From Dimargaris cristalligena (taxonomy: Eukaryota; Kickxellomycota; Dimargaritomycetes; Dimargaritales; Dimargaritaceae), in contig JANBQC010000444.1 in NCBI GenBank assembly GCA_027576995.1, positions 1 to 20,491 on the forward strand: a stretch of DNA of 20,491 nt. Reading direction: 5' to 3'. The notes beneath the pieces were generated by a model that saw only the letters and a program-made list of their open reading frames with translations, ran no database searches and was not told where the DNA came from. Position numbers and translations under genes: made by a program. This document shows positions 10,819 to 20,471 of the stretch, one piece after another. Position 1 is the first letter of the stretch. Every line of letters begins with the position of its first letter.

Positions 10819-10902
10819 GGCACCCCCTTACTCTCACGCCAGACTCCAGCGAAACACCCGAGAGTTGATGGCGTTACACTGGAGTTATTCTAGAAGGGTG
10901 CC
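10819..10902. repeat. Nested imperfect inverted repeat
   Basis: GGCACCC at 10819-10825 pairs with GGGTGCC at 10896-10902, and inside it ACTCCAG at 10843-10849 pairs with CTGGAGT at 10879-10885. The block is GC-rich compared with its surroundings and is followed by an A run. Function unknown; it could be a structured RNA or a mobile-element remnant. Confidence 0.5.
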
Positions 10903-11640
10903 TTAAAAAAAGTCTCTTTGCTCTTGTTGAACACCACCGCTATTCATATATCCCTCTTCCTCCCTATTGGCGTTCCGGTTATTTTGTAGACAGGGTTAAG
11001 ATAGCAACTACCCAAGTGGCAGTTTGATTAAATGATGCGGCGTGGGCCAAATTGGACACTTCCTACGTCTCCTTGGTCCCCAGTAGTTTCACTTGTTTTT
11101 TTTTCACTTCCAGCCATAGATCTCGTGGAGATAAGGCGTTTCATGTCCGTTTGCGGACGGGCTCGGAACTAGTATATTAGGTAAAATATATAGTTCCTGG
11201 AAAACAAATTCCAATGAAGGTAGAATGGCCGATTAGTTTTGTCTCTACAATGCGTGGTCTGCTGGCTAAATAATGGGACATGTTTTAAAAGTGAAACATA
11301 GGGGACGGTTAGTGGTTGGCGGAAGAAGACTTAGTAGTAAAAATTTGACTGGTACAAAACCTCCAGTCGCAAAAAGTGTAGTTGGGGTATTTCCTTATCC
11401 GGTGACAAAATCGTCTAACTAATGATTGAAAAATCGGGACTCATGAGTCCCCAATGTGATTGCTTGAAACAAGAGCAGTACCTCATTAATAATAGTTTAC
11501 ATTTTATTGAAATAGCCAACCCTGTTAGTTTGGTCGGGATAGGGGAGGGCCTTGCCATGCTAATATGTAAGGTTATGGTTATTTATCACTAAAATAATTA
11601 TTTATAAAAAAAAAACTGTTAGCTATGTTCCATTTTCTCT

Positions 11641-12193
11641 CAGGTTAACCATTCTTAGTCTGTTAAAAGTCCTAAAGATAGGCTTCCAACATTAAGGGTA
11701 GCTTAAACTTAGCCAAGTGGGTACTAGAGTTAGGTATAGATAAAGGGCACCAACTAATAAAGGAATAGTGCAAAGGTTATATAGGGTATACACACTAACT
11801 AGTTGGTATGAGGGGGTGAGTATATATAGGGCTTATTAGATAAATGAGGGGCAAGTATAAGCTGAGGTACTAATAGGTCCCAATGGGGACCCATTATATA
11901 TATATATATATATATAGGAATAGCTCCAGAAGAAATATCCTGAGAGGAATACTACTAAGATTATGTTATAGGTAAGTAGACTAGCTAGGGCTTGGTAGTA
12001 TCTAGAAGACTCTAATGGTAATTAGAAGGGTCTTTAGATTAATACTTGAGTAAGTAGTGGGAATTTAGGGCCAGGGGCTGGAAAAGATATAATAAATGTT
12101 AATCTTTTAGCCACACCCAGAGCCATAGGAATGGTAATATGGCATAACAAGGCCTAATATAGTTGTGAGCATAACTAGGCAGAATTAAGGTTG
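11641..12193 (+). repeat. Dispersed repeat, copy B (transposon relic?)
   Basis: Partner of the repeat at 5435-5996, same orientation, about 6.2 kb away. It is the more AT-rich copy: in the block compared by hand, 7 of 10 transitions read G/C in copy A and A/T here. A (TA)n run at 11895-11916 has expanded where copy A has only a short TATATATA. No long reading frame survives. Confidence 0.75.
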
Positions 12194-13520
12194 GTGAGAC
12201 AGGCCAACACACATGAACACTAATTTAGTATTAGAGTAGCCAGCCACTAATAACTTATATGGGGCCTTATTACATGTAGTAGTTTTTCAATGGTAACTCT
12301 GGGTATGGAAATGACCCATTACCTAACTCACATTGAATCACCCTCTGCTAGTACCCTTTACTTCGATTTTAGAAAGCCTGAATATTTGAGCTCTGATATG
12401 GCATTAGAGGAATCAATCGTAACAATAATGCTATAGATTATGGCCCGGGCTATGTTATAGGTAGAGGGCCGTGTAAGGATATCAACCTAAGGTCCCTGAA
12501 TTTGGATATTACTTGGAAGTAGTTATGTGGTTATTGACGTTCCAATCTATCAAAACTAATGTATGGTTTAGTGGTATAGCATATACATCAGTTTTTTTGG
12601 TGGTCTGATGATAACCTATTCTGTATCCAATACCCCTATAATAAAATTGAATATGCCCATTTCATTTGCTGACTTTAACTGAAAGCCCGATATAAATACA
12701 TATTAGTTCATCGATACATGAAAGGCATTGCCAGGGTTTAGTCGTTTGAAACCATTTGATTAGCCCCATAACAATATAATGGTTGAGCCGAGTGGCTGGA
12801 GAGCTTCATTCGCCTGCAATGATAGTCCCACCCGCCATTTCGTAGTTGAAAGGATGTAAGTGTGAGGAATAGGGCTAGTTATCCAACAATAGGTAGCAGG
12901 ATTTTTGGAGTGTCAACTGGAGGAGCAATGACTAACCTATACTCGACCGCAACTCTCCCCTCCCCCTTCCCTTCGTTATTTTCATCTGACTTGAAAGGTT
13001 AATAAAAGCAAAAGGATTGCTTTGCTTCTTTGTATTTAAATATGAATTTGAATATCGAACACCCTCTTGATACACTCACTCGCCTTGGTATTGCTACTAC
13101 TATTGTCTTTTTGGGCGAATCCCTAGCCTTCGGTAGGGGAGATGTTCAATCTAGCTGTATATCATAGCATAAACTTAATGTGACGGGTTTTACAGGTGAA
13201 GACCAACTTCCACCGCCTGGCTAGGAATAACACAATCTATTGAACGAGCAAGGTGATCTACGCAGTGCAACAATCGAATGCCCAGCAGCCCTTTATAATG
13301 CCGCTTAGCCCTTGGTATACCCTTTAAACTAACTGATTTTTCTCCATCTATATACCCCTGCTGAGTCATTATAATCGATTTTACTCTCGAATCTCTCTCC
13401 CTTTTTCCGTTCCCTCCTCATCCCTCACCTTTTCTTGGTACCATCTCGCACCGGTAATACTTTTGCCCGATATGCCTCGGGAAGATTAACATTGCAGGCA
13501 AAATACGGGGGATACCTAAG

Positions 13521-13528
13521 TATATAAG
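13521..13528 (+). promoter_or_regulatory. TATA box of the small secreted protein gene
   Basis: TATATAAG, about 290 bases before the ATG at 13815. The intervening leader is rich in CA and CT and has no in-frame start that improves the protein. The arrangement resembles that of the F-box gene at 8658-8664. Confidence 0.5.
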
Positions 13529-13814
13529 AGGGACGGTACTGCTCCTCCATTTATTATCCATCATCCACACATTCATATGCATTTCCCCTGTCCCCATTAC
13601 ATTATTACTGGCATCGTTCGCACACTATAACCAAATCCACTTTGATTGTATTAGTATTGATTACGCTACTCTTGCTCCCACCGCCTGCCCATCGCCACTT
13701 TTAAATTTATAGTGCGCCAATTATACCTTCTCCTCCGCTGGACCATTTATTCGCATCTTCATCCACCACCACCACCTGGCCCTTTTGTAGCCCCGTTCCA
13801 AAGCCACTTTGACT

Positions 13815-14153
13815 ATGAAGTTCACCACCTCCCGTATTGTGCCCGTCGCGGCCATCCTGGTTACCATGGCCCTATTCCTTGACCCGGTTGTAGTGGCCGT
13901 TAATCCCGCTAACCCCCCTCCCCCACCCAAGACGGGATCCACTAGTAAGAACTCCGCTAGCGTCGCTGCAAAGACGGATGCCTCTACTAATAGTCCCACC
14001 AAAAATACCAAGCCAGTCAGGTCACCACTCAGCAGAGTGGCTAGAAAATGCATGTATCATGCCTGCGGCGCCTTACTCAAAGTTATAGATGCCGGACATA
14101 GTCTCTCAGCCAAGCTAGATGGAAGACCCCCATACGTCCCTCCCAAGAATTGA
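13815..14153 (+). CDS. Small secreted protein, Pro/Ser/Thr/Lys-rich
   Basis: Function unknown. The 112-residue product begins with a basic n-region (KFTTSR), a hydrophobic core at about 8-29 and a likely signal-peptidase site near VVVAV|NP. A proline run at 34-38 and a Ser/Thr/Lys-rich, probably disordered section (about 39-70) follow. The C-terminal 40 residues are basic with two cysteines, Cys79 and Cys84, close enough for a small disulphide loop, then a Pro-rich tail. No transmembrane segment follows the signal, so secretion is the natural inference; a vacuolar or cell-wall location is also possible. I chose the ATG at 13815 (A at -3). An ATTAAA at 14346-14351 is a possible polyadenylation signal. 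It could be an effector-like or cell-surface protein, but nothing identifies it. Confidence 0.7.
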   Translation: MKFTTSRIVPVAAILVTMALFLDPVVVAVNPANPPPPPKTGSTSKNSASVAAKTDASTNSPTKNTKPVRSPLSRVARKCMYHACGALLKVIDAGHSLSAKLDGRPPYVPPKN

Positions 14154-14247
14154 TAGACATCATACCATATAGCCTATATACTTTGGTCGGAAAATATACA
14201 TTTTTGAAAAGCACGGATACGTCCCATTAGAGGAATAGAGGAAGGGT

Positions 14248-14267
14248 TATATATATATATATATATT
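14248..14267. repeat. (TA)n microsatellite
   Basis: Alternating AT run in the 3' flank of the small secreted protein gene, about 95 bases past its stop. Confidence 0.8.
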
Positions 14268-14309
14268 TACCCACCCTTCCTGGCTCGGTATTTTTCTTGT
14301 GGGTTATTT

Positions 14310-14336
14310 TTTATTTTATTTTTTGACTATTTTATT
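14310..14336 (-). terminator. Cluster of AATAAA signals on the minus strand
   Basis: Three AATAAA hexamers on the minus strand (14310-14315, 14315-14320 and 14331-14336) lie about 110-135 bases beyond the stop of the minus-strand ORF at 14445. They fit a 3' end for that ORF, although the region is simply A/T-rich. Confidence 0.4.
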
Positions 14337-14444
14337 TTTCCGGATATTAAATGATAGATCTATATATCCATGTGAAATGCTACTATACCCACTGACACCA
14401 ATGATGATTTGAAGTAAGGGTAGATGATATGGGGTAGCAGTGAA

Positions 14445-14765
14445 TTAGAAAATAATGTATTTAGAGTCAGTGAGTGGGGAAGTAAGTAGAGGGATAGTTA
14501 TTGTATCAGTGGTTTGAGGTACCTCCATTTCAGGATTAGGGCTGGGGTTAGATTCCCTGCTTCCTCCTGGGCTGGTAGGTTCACCAGACATTTGTTTTAA
14601 GGGGCCAGTGCCTGGATGGAACATAGAGAACTTGGGAAATGGACCTTCTGCCTGACAAAATGGGTCGGAGCTACTGTTTGAGTAGGAGCTGGGGTATGGT
14701 GGGAAATGTTCCACATGGATTGATCCTAAACTCCCATTATTGAAGTTAGGTACTGGAGGAGCCAT
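14445..14765 (-). CDS. Hypothetical small Pro/Ser-rich protein or first exon
   Basis: I do not recognise this protein. It would have 106 residues, is rich in Pro, Ser and Thr, and has no signal peptide, membrane segment or known motif. It may be real because its ATG sits in an optimal GCCACCATGG context, a CT-rich leader precedes it (about 14785-14850), a TATATATAG lies about 205 bases upstream (14970-14978 on the minus strand), and AATAAA signals follow its stop. It is convergent with the small secreted protein gene. A start such as MAPPVPNF ahead of a low-complexity stretch would also fit a fragment of a retrotransposon gag, and degenerate sequence lies upstream. A GTACCT donor inside it could also make it an upstream exon. 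Confidence 0.4.
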   Translation of the reverse strand: MAPPVPNFNNGSLGSIHVEHFPPYPSSYSNSSSDPFCQAEGPFPKFSMFHPGTGPLKQMSGEPTSPGGSRESNPSPNPEMEVPQTTDTITIPLLTSPLTDSKYIIF

Positions 14766-14969
14766 GGTGGCTATGTACTAATGGGCTGGTTGTAAAGAAA
14801 ATAGAGTAAATAAAAGGAATAGGAAAAAAAAAACATAAGATTGACTTCCGATTGAAGTCTTTGGCTGATACTAGGTAAAATGCTGGGTGAAGTTAAAATA
14901 GATATTTATTCTGAATAATAAAAACTTATCTCAAAGATAACTTGCTGATTTAATGGCTGACTGGGATAC

Positions 14970-14978
14970 TATATATAT
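14970..14978 (-). promoter_or_regulatory. Candidate TATA box for the 14445-14765 ORF
   Basis: TATATATAG on the minus strand about 205 bases before the ATG at 14765, similar in distance to the TATA boxes of two other genes here. The surroundings are AT-rich, so chance is possible. Confidence 0.35.
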
Positions 14979-17040
14979 GAAAAATATTAGGGTTATAGAT
15001 TAAACTTATGCTATGACTTTTGGATGTCATCCTCAGATAGACTGGCAACCATAAAACCATGAAGGGGAAAACTGGCTGAGTCTTCAAGTTTGAACTTTGT
15101 GCAGAAACTGCTATGAAAAAATGGAAAGTGGAAGCACCTTGAATCCACTGAGGCATTCATAGTAACTGGATAAAGATAAAGAAACTTCAACACTGCCTAC
15201 TGGGCATCAGTATGAAGAGATATTCCTTCCAACTCGACTGGAAATGTAAAGCTGATGATGTTGAAATAACTGTTTGGCCGACTAGGCCAGAAGTAGTAGA
15301 AATAAGAAAACCAATTGGCCACCTAAATGATGATTTCCAAAAAACTGTCTAATGCAGTAGCTGCTTGTTTGACTTGTGCTGGTGTTATGCAATGGAGGGC
15401 GGCTAACCAGTTCTTCCCATGGAAGCTGGAAATTGTTCCTGGTCATGGCAGTACAATAGTCATACTAGCAGTCCCTAGTGTACCCTAGATAGTGGGGCTT
15501 AACTATTGATGCTAATGGATTGAAACAGTGACAGAGAAGAATGGGCTTTTACAACTGGTACATACCACAACACCCTCTTTCTAAGAGGGCTCTAGACTTT
15601 ATTGACTTTTACCACTTGCCATTTAATCACAATCATCAGTTGACTGGATTAGTATAAGATAGTCTTAGTTGGTTCAGCTAAACTATAGGTGATATGAATA
15701 CTCCCCTCATTGCCATACCTGCCCAATAACCCACCATCATTACCCTAGAATGATGCAATCAGACATTCAATCACACATGTAATATAATACACAGACATGC
15801 TCTCTAATGAGAATTACCTTGCTGGTTGGGTGTTGCAACTACTGGTATATCAGCTTTTGATATTAGTAATTGATTCCAGCCCCTCCATTATCATTATACG
15901 TCTGTGCTTCCTCAACTATTGTTGGTTCACCTTTTACATGAATTTAACAAACTTGCAGATATAGTCAGTGTGGAAGGGATTTGGTATGAATAGATGATCC
16001 ACACAGGTTAAAGTCTGACTAGCCCATCTATGCATAATAAAGTAGATTGGGGGTAGTAATTGTTACCTAATCAAAATAAGAAATGCTGATAATAAAGATG
16101 GAGAGCAATAGGTGCAGAGAAAAAGGGGGAGGCTATAAATCCACTAGATTGACCCTATACTCTACTTCCGGTTATTAGAAAGTAGACAAAACTATCACAA
16201 CTATTTATATTTATGTTTAACATGGTATTATAATGATGGAGAAAAAGAAAACATAATTTTAAAAAAATATGTATGGTGGTTACTAATCTAACAGAGGATA
16301 TTACAAGTTATCAAGAGGCAGAAGGGAATGTTATCAATGGCGGAATGAAAGAAGGCAGGATGCGGGAAGGAAAGGAAAGGGAAAATAACTAAACTGTGAA
16401 GGTGGAGGGAGGGAGTCAAGGGAAGAATACATGTTGGACATGAAGTTGAAGAATAGAAGGGTGCGAAGGGATGAATAAAAGATATTAGATTCGGGGAATG
16501 AAGAGTAGTAGCTGGTAGAGGGGAGAAGATGTATATACAGGGGGGAGGACAAGTATAAAAAAAAGCAACTTATAAATAAATATACATATCACAAAGGGGG
16601 GATTGGAAAATCGCGCGGTTCAGGGCGTTAGTTAAACTATGTAAAGAGAAGATGGATATAATCTTCGAAATGAGCCGAAATCTAGGTAGGGGGGGGATTA
16701 GGCTAGAAGGAGGTAATGAAGATGGAAGCCACACAACCCATGAACCCGGTATCCTCTGATTGCTGAATTTAAGTTGAAGATTGACCAAAAAATATATAAA
16801 AATAGACCAGTAAAAGGATCGGATGGAATAAATGATTAACAAAGTTATTGAGATAATATGAGGCACATTGGCATTGTATGTGGAAAAAGAATAGGAGTAT
16901 TGCTAAATACTATCCGACTTCTCCCCCACCGCCCCCTACACTAACACACAAATACATATATGTCTACATACAACAACTCCCTTCTCCTCCTTTCCAATCC
17001 ACCACACATACACCCCCGTACACAGTCTGTCGTTGCATTA
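14979..17040. other. AT-rich spacer downstream of the F-box/WD40 gene
   Basis: Apart from the degenerate frame at 15011-15490, no gene is supported. A perfect 7-bp hairpin (CCCTCTT with a 3-base loop) lies at 15573-15589. The section 16330-17040 is purine-rich on the plus strand and forms the 3' flank of the minus-strand gene ending at 17041. No clear AATAAA was found there on that strand. Confidence 0.5.
15011..15490 (-). pseudogene. Degenerate reading frame, possibly transposon-derived
   Basis: One minus-strand frame reads as protein-like blocks separated by only about three stops over some 160 codons. One block runs through FHGKNWLAAL and VKQAATALDSF, and another is the 60-codon open stretch at 15011-15193. 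The first stop, TGA, could be a decayed Trp codon. No family was recognised. Chance openness cannot be excluded, so this is a weak call. Confidence 0.25.
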
Positions 17041-19442
17041 TCAGCCCCGATAGGCCGGATTCAGTCTGAATAAATGGGGTGCATTAGTCGACGGGGGTTT
17101 GTTAACCCTCCCCCCCACCACCATTGTAGGTTGCAGAAGGAACCGGCCGTGGGGCCCCTTAGAATGGCGATGCAGACAATGGTTCAGGGTATTCAGGGGG
17201 GTCCGACCCCGCTGGGTAAACGCCGGTCCCACCACCGGGGATGTTCGGATCCGATCGTAAATGGCCTGACAGGACAGGGGCTCGGTCGCCGCTGCGAGCA
17301 CAAAGGCACAGGCATCGGACCAGCTTCGGATCCCCTCGGGAGTGGTTGCAGTTGCAGTTACAGCTGTTATGGCAGCTGTTGCTGTTGTTGTCGCCATCAT
17401 CCTTGACCGCCGGACCAGAGCCGGAGTGGGATACGGGGATACCGATCGAGAAGAGCGGGAGTTAATGGCAGCTAAGGAGGTACCACCTACGGACCGGGTG
17501 GGTGACGAAAGGGGTGAGGGAGATCCTGCACCACGCGTGGTAGGCGAGGAAGAAAAAATGGGGATCGCCAGGGTGGGGGTTAGGGTGGCTGGGCGACGTG
17601 GTCGACGACTGGTACGAGGCGAGGAAGACGAAGCAGAGGTAACCACAAAGGGGGAAGGGGCCATGATCACGGTTTTGCCCGATCGCCGGGTAGGGGTAGG
17701 GGTGGTGGTAGTGGTAACAGGGAGGGGCTTGTTCAATACGGGAGCCGCCGGAATAGCCGTGACCGCTATCCGGGGATGCGATGATGGTGGTGGCGACCTA
17801 GGCAAACCGACCGTTTCGTCGGCTTTCCGTTTCCGAATTAGTACCGGGCTACTACCAGCCGGTGCCACAAGTGGTTTAGATCCCGCGACTGGGCTGGTGG
17901 ATACAATAGCAGCAGCAGTAGCTGAAGGGGCGGGAGAATTTTTAGACCGTTTAGGGATAAGGTTGCCCTCCCCGTCAACGAGAAGGGGCCGGGGGAACGC
18001 TTCGTAGTTCCGGAAATCCCAGACTTTCACTAGCCCGTCGTCGGAGCCGCTAACGATTAGACTTTCGGTCATGTCGATTGCATTGACATCACTGTTATGG
18101 CCCTTGAGTCTCAGAATATTGCCTTCTTCGCGCTGACGGATGGACCAAACCCGAATGGTCTGAGGGACAAGAGAGCCAGGGCAATAGGGATGGAATGGGT
18201 GATAGAATGAGGGGTTAATAACCTGATAGAGAGTCTATTACAAACAAAAAGAAATGGCAATGATAGCATTGGTATCTCGGGCTGATCCCTTCCATCCTCC
18301 CCCTGAGGAGTTGGAGTAGGAAATGGGGAAGCAATGTATTGTAAAATGATAAGAGAAGAGAGGAGAACCCCGCAATCATAATACCAACCACCCAATAATC
18401 ATTATCAGGGACATTAGATTAAGCATGGCTGGAGGGAAGGGGGGGGATGTTTGAAGGGCGAATATCCCACATAATGAAGGGGTGTGTAAGTTAGGAAAGA
18501 GTGAAGGACTGGCGCCTATAGAGAGGGGGAAATTACCTTATCGTAGGATCCGGTACAGAGCTTGGTGCCATGGGTCTGGAGACAGCGAACCCCGCTAAGG
18601 TGGCCGTGAAGCATGTGTGGTTCGACTCGTTGGAAGGGGAACGCGTTGGTGCTAGGCGAAGAGTTCCGCCGGTTCAGTCGCTGCAGTGGCTTGCGCGAGT
18701 TAGTGGGGGACTGGGTCGACTGGTGGTGGTGCCATACCAAGATGGATGAATCCTCGGCGCCCGATACTAGATACGACTGATCCAATTTTAGCGAAGTGAC
18801 GGGACTGCAATGGTTTCCAATGTACGAAATCACGGACCGGGTGGCCCGGTCGCACACCACGACGGAACTTCCGACTCCCACGTAGAGGAAATCGGCATCG
18901 AAGTCTACGCTACCAATGACATCGCCGGCCGTGGGTATCCGGGTGGTCGTACTTCCAGGCCGACGGGGCGCCACGGGGGCAGTAGCAGTAATGGTAGTAG
19001 TAGTAGTAGTAGCTGTCATAATCTGGGGGCCATTGCCTCCTCCTTCGGGTATCACCACGTCCTCATCCGGGTAAAGATTAAATATAGACTGACAGGTACC
19101 CGTGACGGTGTCCCAGATCTGCACTAGGCCGGAGCCCGTACCCGCGGCCATCTCGTGTTTTTTGTACCGCAGACAAATGACCTCATCGCCGTGGTCCAAG
19201 ACGTGTTGGCGCACAAAGTCGGGTTTGCGGGTAGCGAGGGAAGCGAATGCGGGGCTACCCAGGGTTTTCGATGCATTCCACGGGGGCCGCTGGTCCAAAT
19301 GTGCCAGAATATCGTCGTTCAAGTGGGCGAGTGCCGGATGATGGCAGTGGCGGGGGTCGGTCAACCGCCGCCGCGGGGATGTGGTATTAGTAGTAGCAGT
19401 AGTAGTAATAGTAGTAATAGTAGTAGAAGAAGGAGAAGAAGA

Positions 19443-19474
<32 letters not shown>

Positions 19475-20393
19475 CAGTAGCAGTAGCAGCAGTAGTAGGG
19501 ACGGCCAGTTCCCCGCCCTGCAGTTGCCAAACCAACACGGTACCGTCCCACGAACCCGAGACCAAGGTAGCTGACATTCGATCATAGTCCAAACAAGATA
19601 CCGCATTGGTGTGGGCACGCAGGGTGCGTACGCAACGGTTAGAATCCAACGACCATACTTTAATGACGTGGTCGCGACCACCACTGAACACGAGGCGCCG
19701 CACGGGGTCAATGCGGACGGCCAGGACCACGCTGGAGTGACCCCGGTAGTCGCGGGTTTTATACTGACCCCGGTACCAGTTAGTTTCCAGCCGGTAGTAG
19801 TACTGGAACTCCTGGTCCCAATGAATAGCGGCCCGAGTGGCCGGAGGCAGGGGTTGGTAGCAGTGCAGGTAGTCGGGTAGGCGGAGGTGGAAGCGGTGCG
19901 GGGAAGTGGTGGTAGTGGACCGGAGGAGGGGCGAGGGGCCCGTAATGGTCGTTGAGTTACCGACCACCGCCCCCCCTCCTCTGGTTGGGCGGTGGCCAGC
20001 GGTTGACGTGGAGGCGGCGGAAACCTCTCCTATTTCCTCGCTCACCTCTTTTTTTCCACCTTCGGAAAGAACGGTAGTGGTAGTAGTCATTGGTCGGGGC
20101 CGGATAAACCCGTCACGCGCTACGGTAGACTGGGGGTAGCGCTCCTTGACCAGCGGCAGGAAGCCGTGCCGGCGACACTGGTGGTACCACAAGGCCTGTT
20201 CGCCACACAAGATCCGCCAGCGGCGACAGGTCTGGGAAGCGGCCACGAGGGACTGGACCGGGAGCTCAGACAGGCACCGGAAAGTGATATGTAAGGGGAG
20301 CTTGGACAGGATATCCTGCTGGGGCGACCTGGCGGCCGCTGCCGCCGTCGGGGCCACCACGGGTTTGCTGAAATAAGGGTGTTTGCCCTTCAT
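17041..20393 (-). CDS. F-box / seven-blade WD40 protein with C-terminal HARE-HTH domain
   Basis: Likely substrate receptor of an SCF (Skp1-cullin-F-box) ubiquitin ligase acting in the nucleus. Exons 20393-18537 and 18159-17041 encode 991 residues. The F-box is at about 28-73. WD40 blades lie at about 216-258, 259-294, 399-434, 491-522, 524-559, 595-630 and 636-670. Blade 6 is split by the intron and is restored exactly as GSYDK|TIRVW, phase 0. Thr/Ser/Ala-rich tracts (298-339 and another near 460-475) interrupt the propeller. After it come about 220 disordered residues with basic RKRK (728-731), a candidate nuclear signal. Residues about 896-987 match the HARE-HTH/ASXL pattern: RSW..A at 897-902, VL at 906-907, PL at 913-914, GRTPLNTLN at 937-945, RF at 958-959 and LFRL at 982-985. 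Length and domain order go beyond Cdc4 or Met30. The start is the first ATG (G at -3) after an in-frame upstream TAA. Homology calls are by eye. Confidence 0.85.
17056..17331 (-). other. HARE-HTH (ASXL-type) domain coding segment
   Basis: Encodes about 92 residues at the extreme C-terminus of the F-box/WD40 protein. The order Trp-x-x-Ala, Val-Leu, Pro-Leu, Ile, Gly-x-Thr-Pro-Leu-x-x-Leu-Asn, Arg-Phe, Leu-Phe-x-Leu follows the N-terminal HARE-HTH of animal ASXL proteins, with a small insertion before the last strand. The family is a winged helix proposed to bind DNA or chromatin; binding here is inference. Confidence 0.7.
18160..18536 (-). other. Intron of the F-box/WD40 gene
   Basis: 377 bases starting GTAATT and ending CCCTCAG after a pyrimidine-rich stretch. 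Without splicing the protein would end six codons past the donor. Splicing rejoins one WD40 blade in phase. Confidence 0.85.
19377..19498 (-). repeat. Trinucleotide (ACT/TAG)n tract inside a coding exon
   Basis: A long run based on TAG on the plus strand (ACT on the coding strand), with interspersed AAT, CAG and GAA units. It encodes a Thr/Ser/Ile-rich insertion at about residues 298-339, between WD40 blades 2 and 3. Such tracts expand and contract by slippage in whole codons. Confidence 0.85.
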
Positions 20394-20471
20394 GTCGGAG
20401 CACAAGTGGGAAGTAAGTAGTAAAGAGGTGTGTACACAGCTAAAGGGGAACGGGGCCGTTTACCCGATATG

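Larger units (their letters stand above)
8665..13520. other. Long gene-poor AT-rich region
   Basis: Nearly 5 kb without a convincing gene on either strand. Frames of 77-103 codons at 9372-9605 (-), 9749-10060 (+) and 10501-10746 (+) mostly depend on non-ATG starts and show no motif. Supported contents are copy B of the dispersed repeat (11641-12193), an inverted repeat at 10819-10902, two short hairpins at 11120-11158, and from about 12950 a pyrimidine-rich stretch leading toward the next gene. No tRNA or rRNA gene was recognised. Confidence 0.55.

Noticed and set aside
12563..12580. tRNA A-box-like sequence (TGGTTTAGTGGTATAG)
   Set aside because: No matching B box, T-arm or acceptor stem follows; the downstream bases are a T run and AT-rich sequence.
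17342..18007. 221-codon plus-strand frame antisense to the F-box/WD40 gene tail
   Set aside because: Low-complexity Val/Gly/Arg composition produced by reading the disordered Thr/Ala/Pro-coding region backwards.
19361..19711. Leu-rich frame overlapping the triplet repeat
   Set aside because: Poly-Leu is an alternative-frame reading of the repeat; the WD40 frame is the one with conserved domains.
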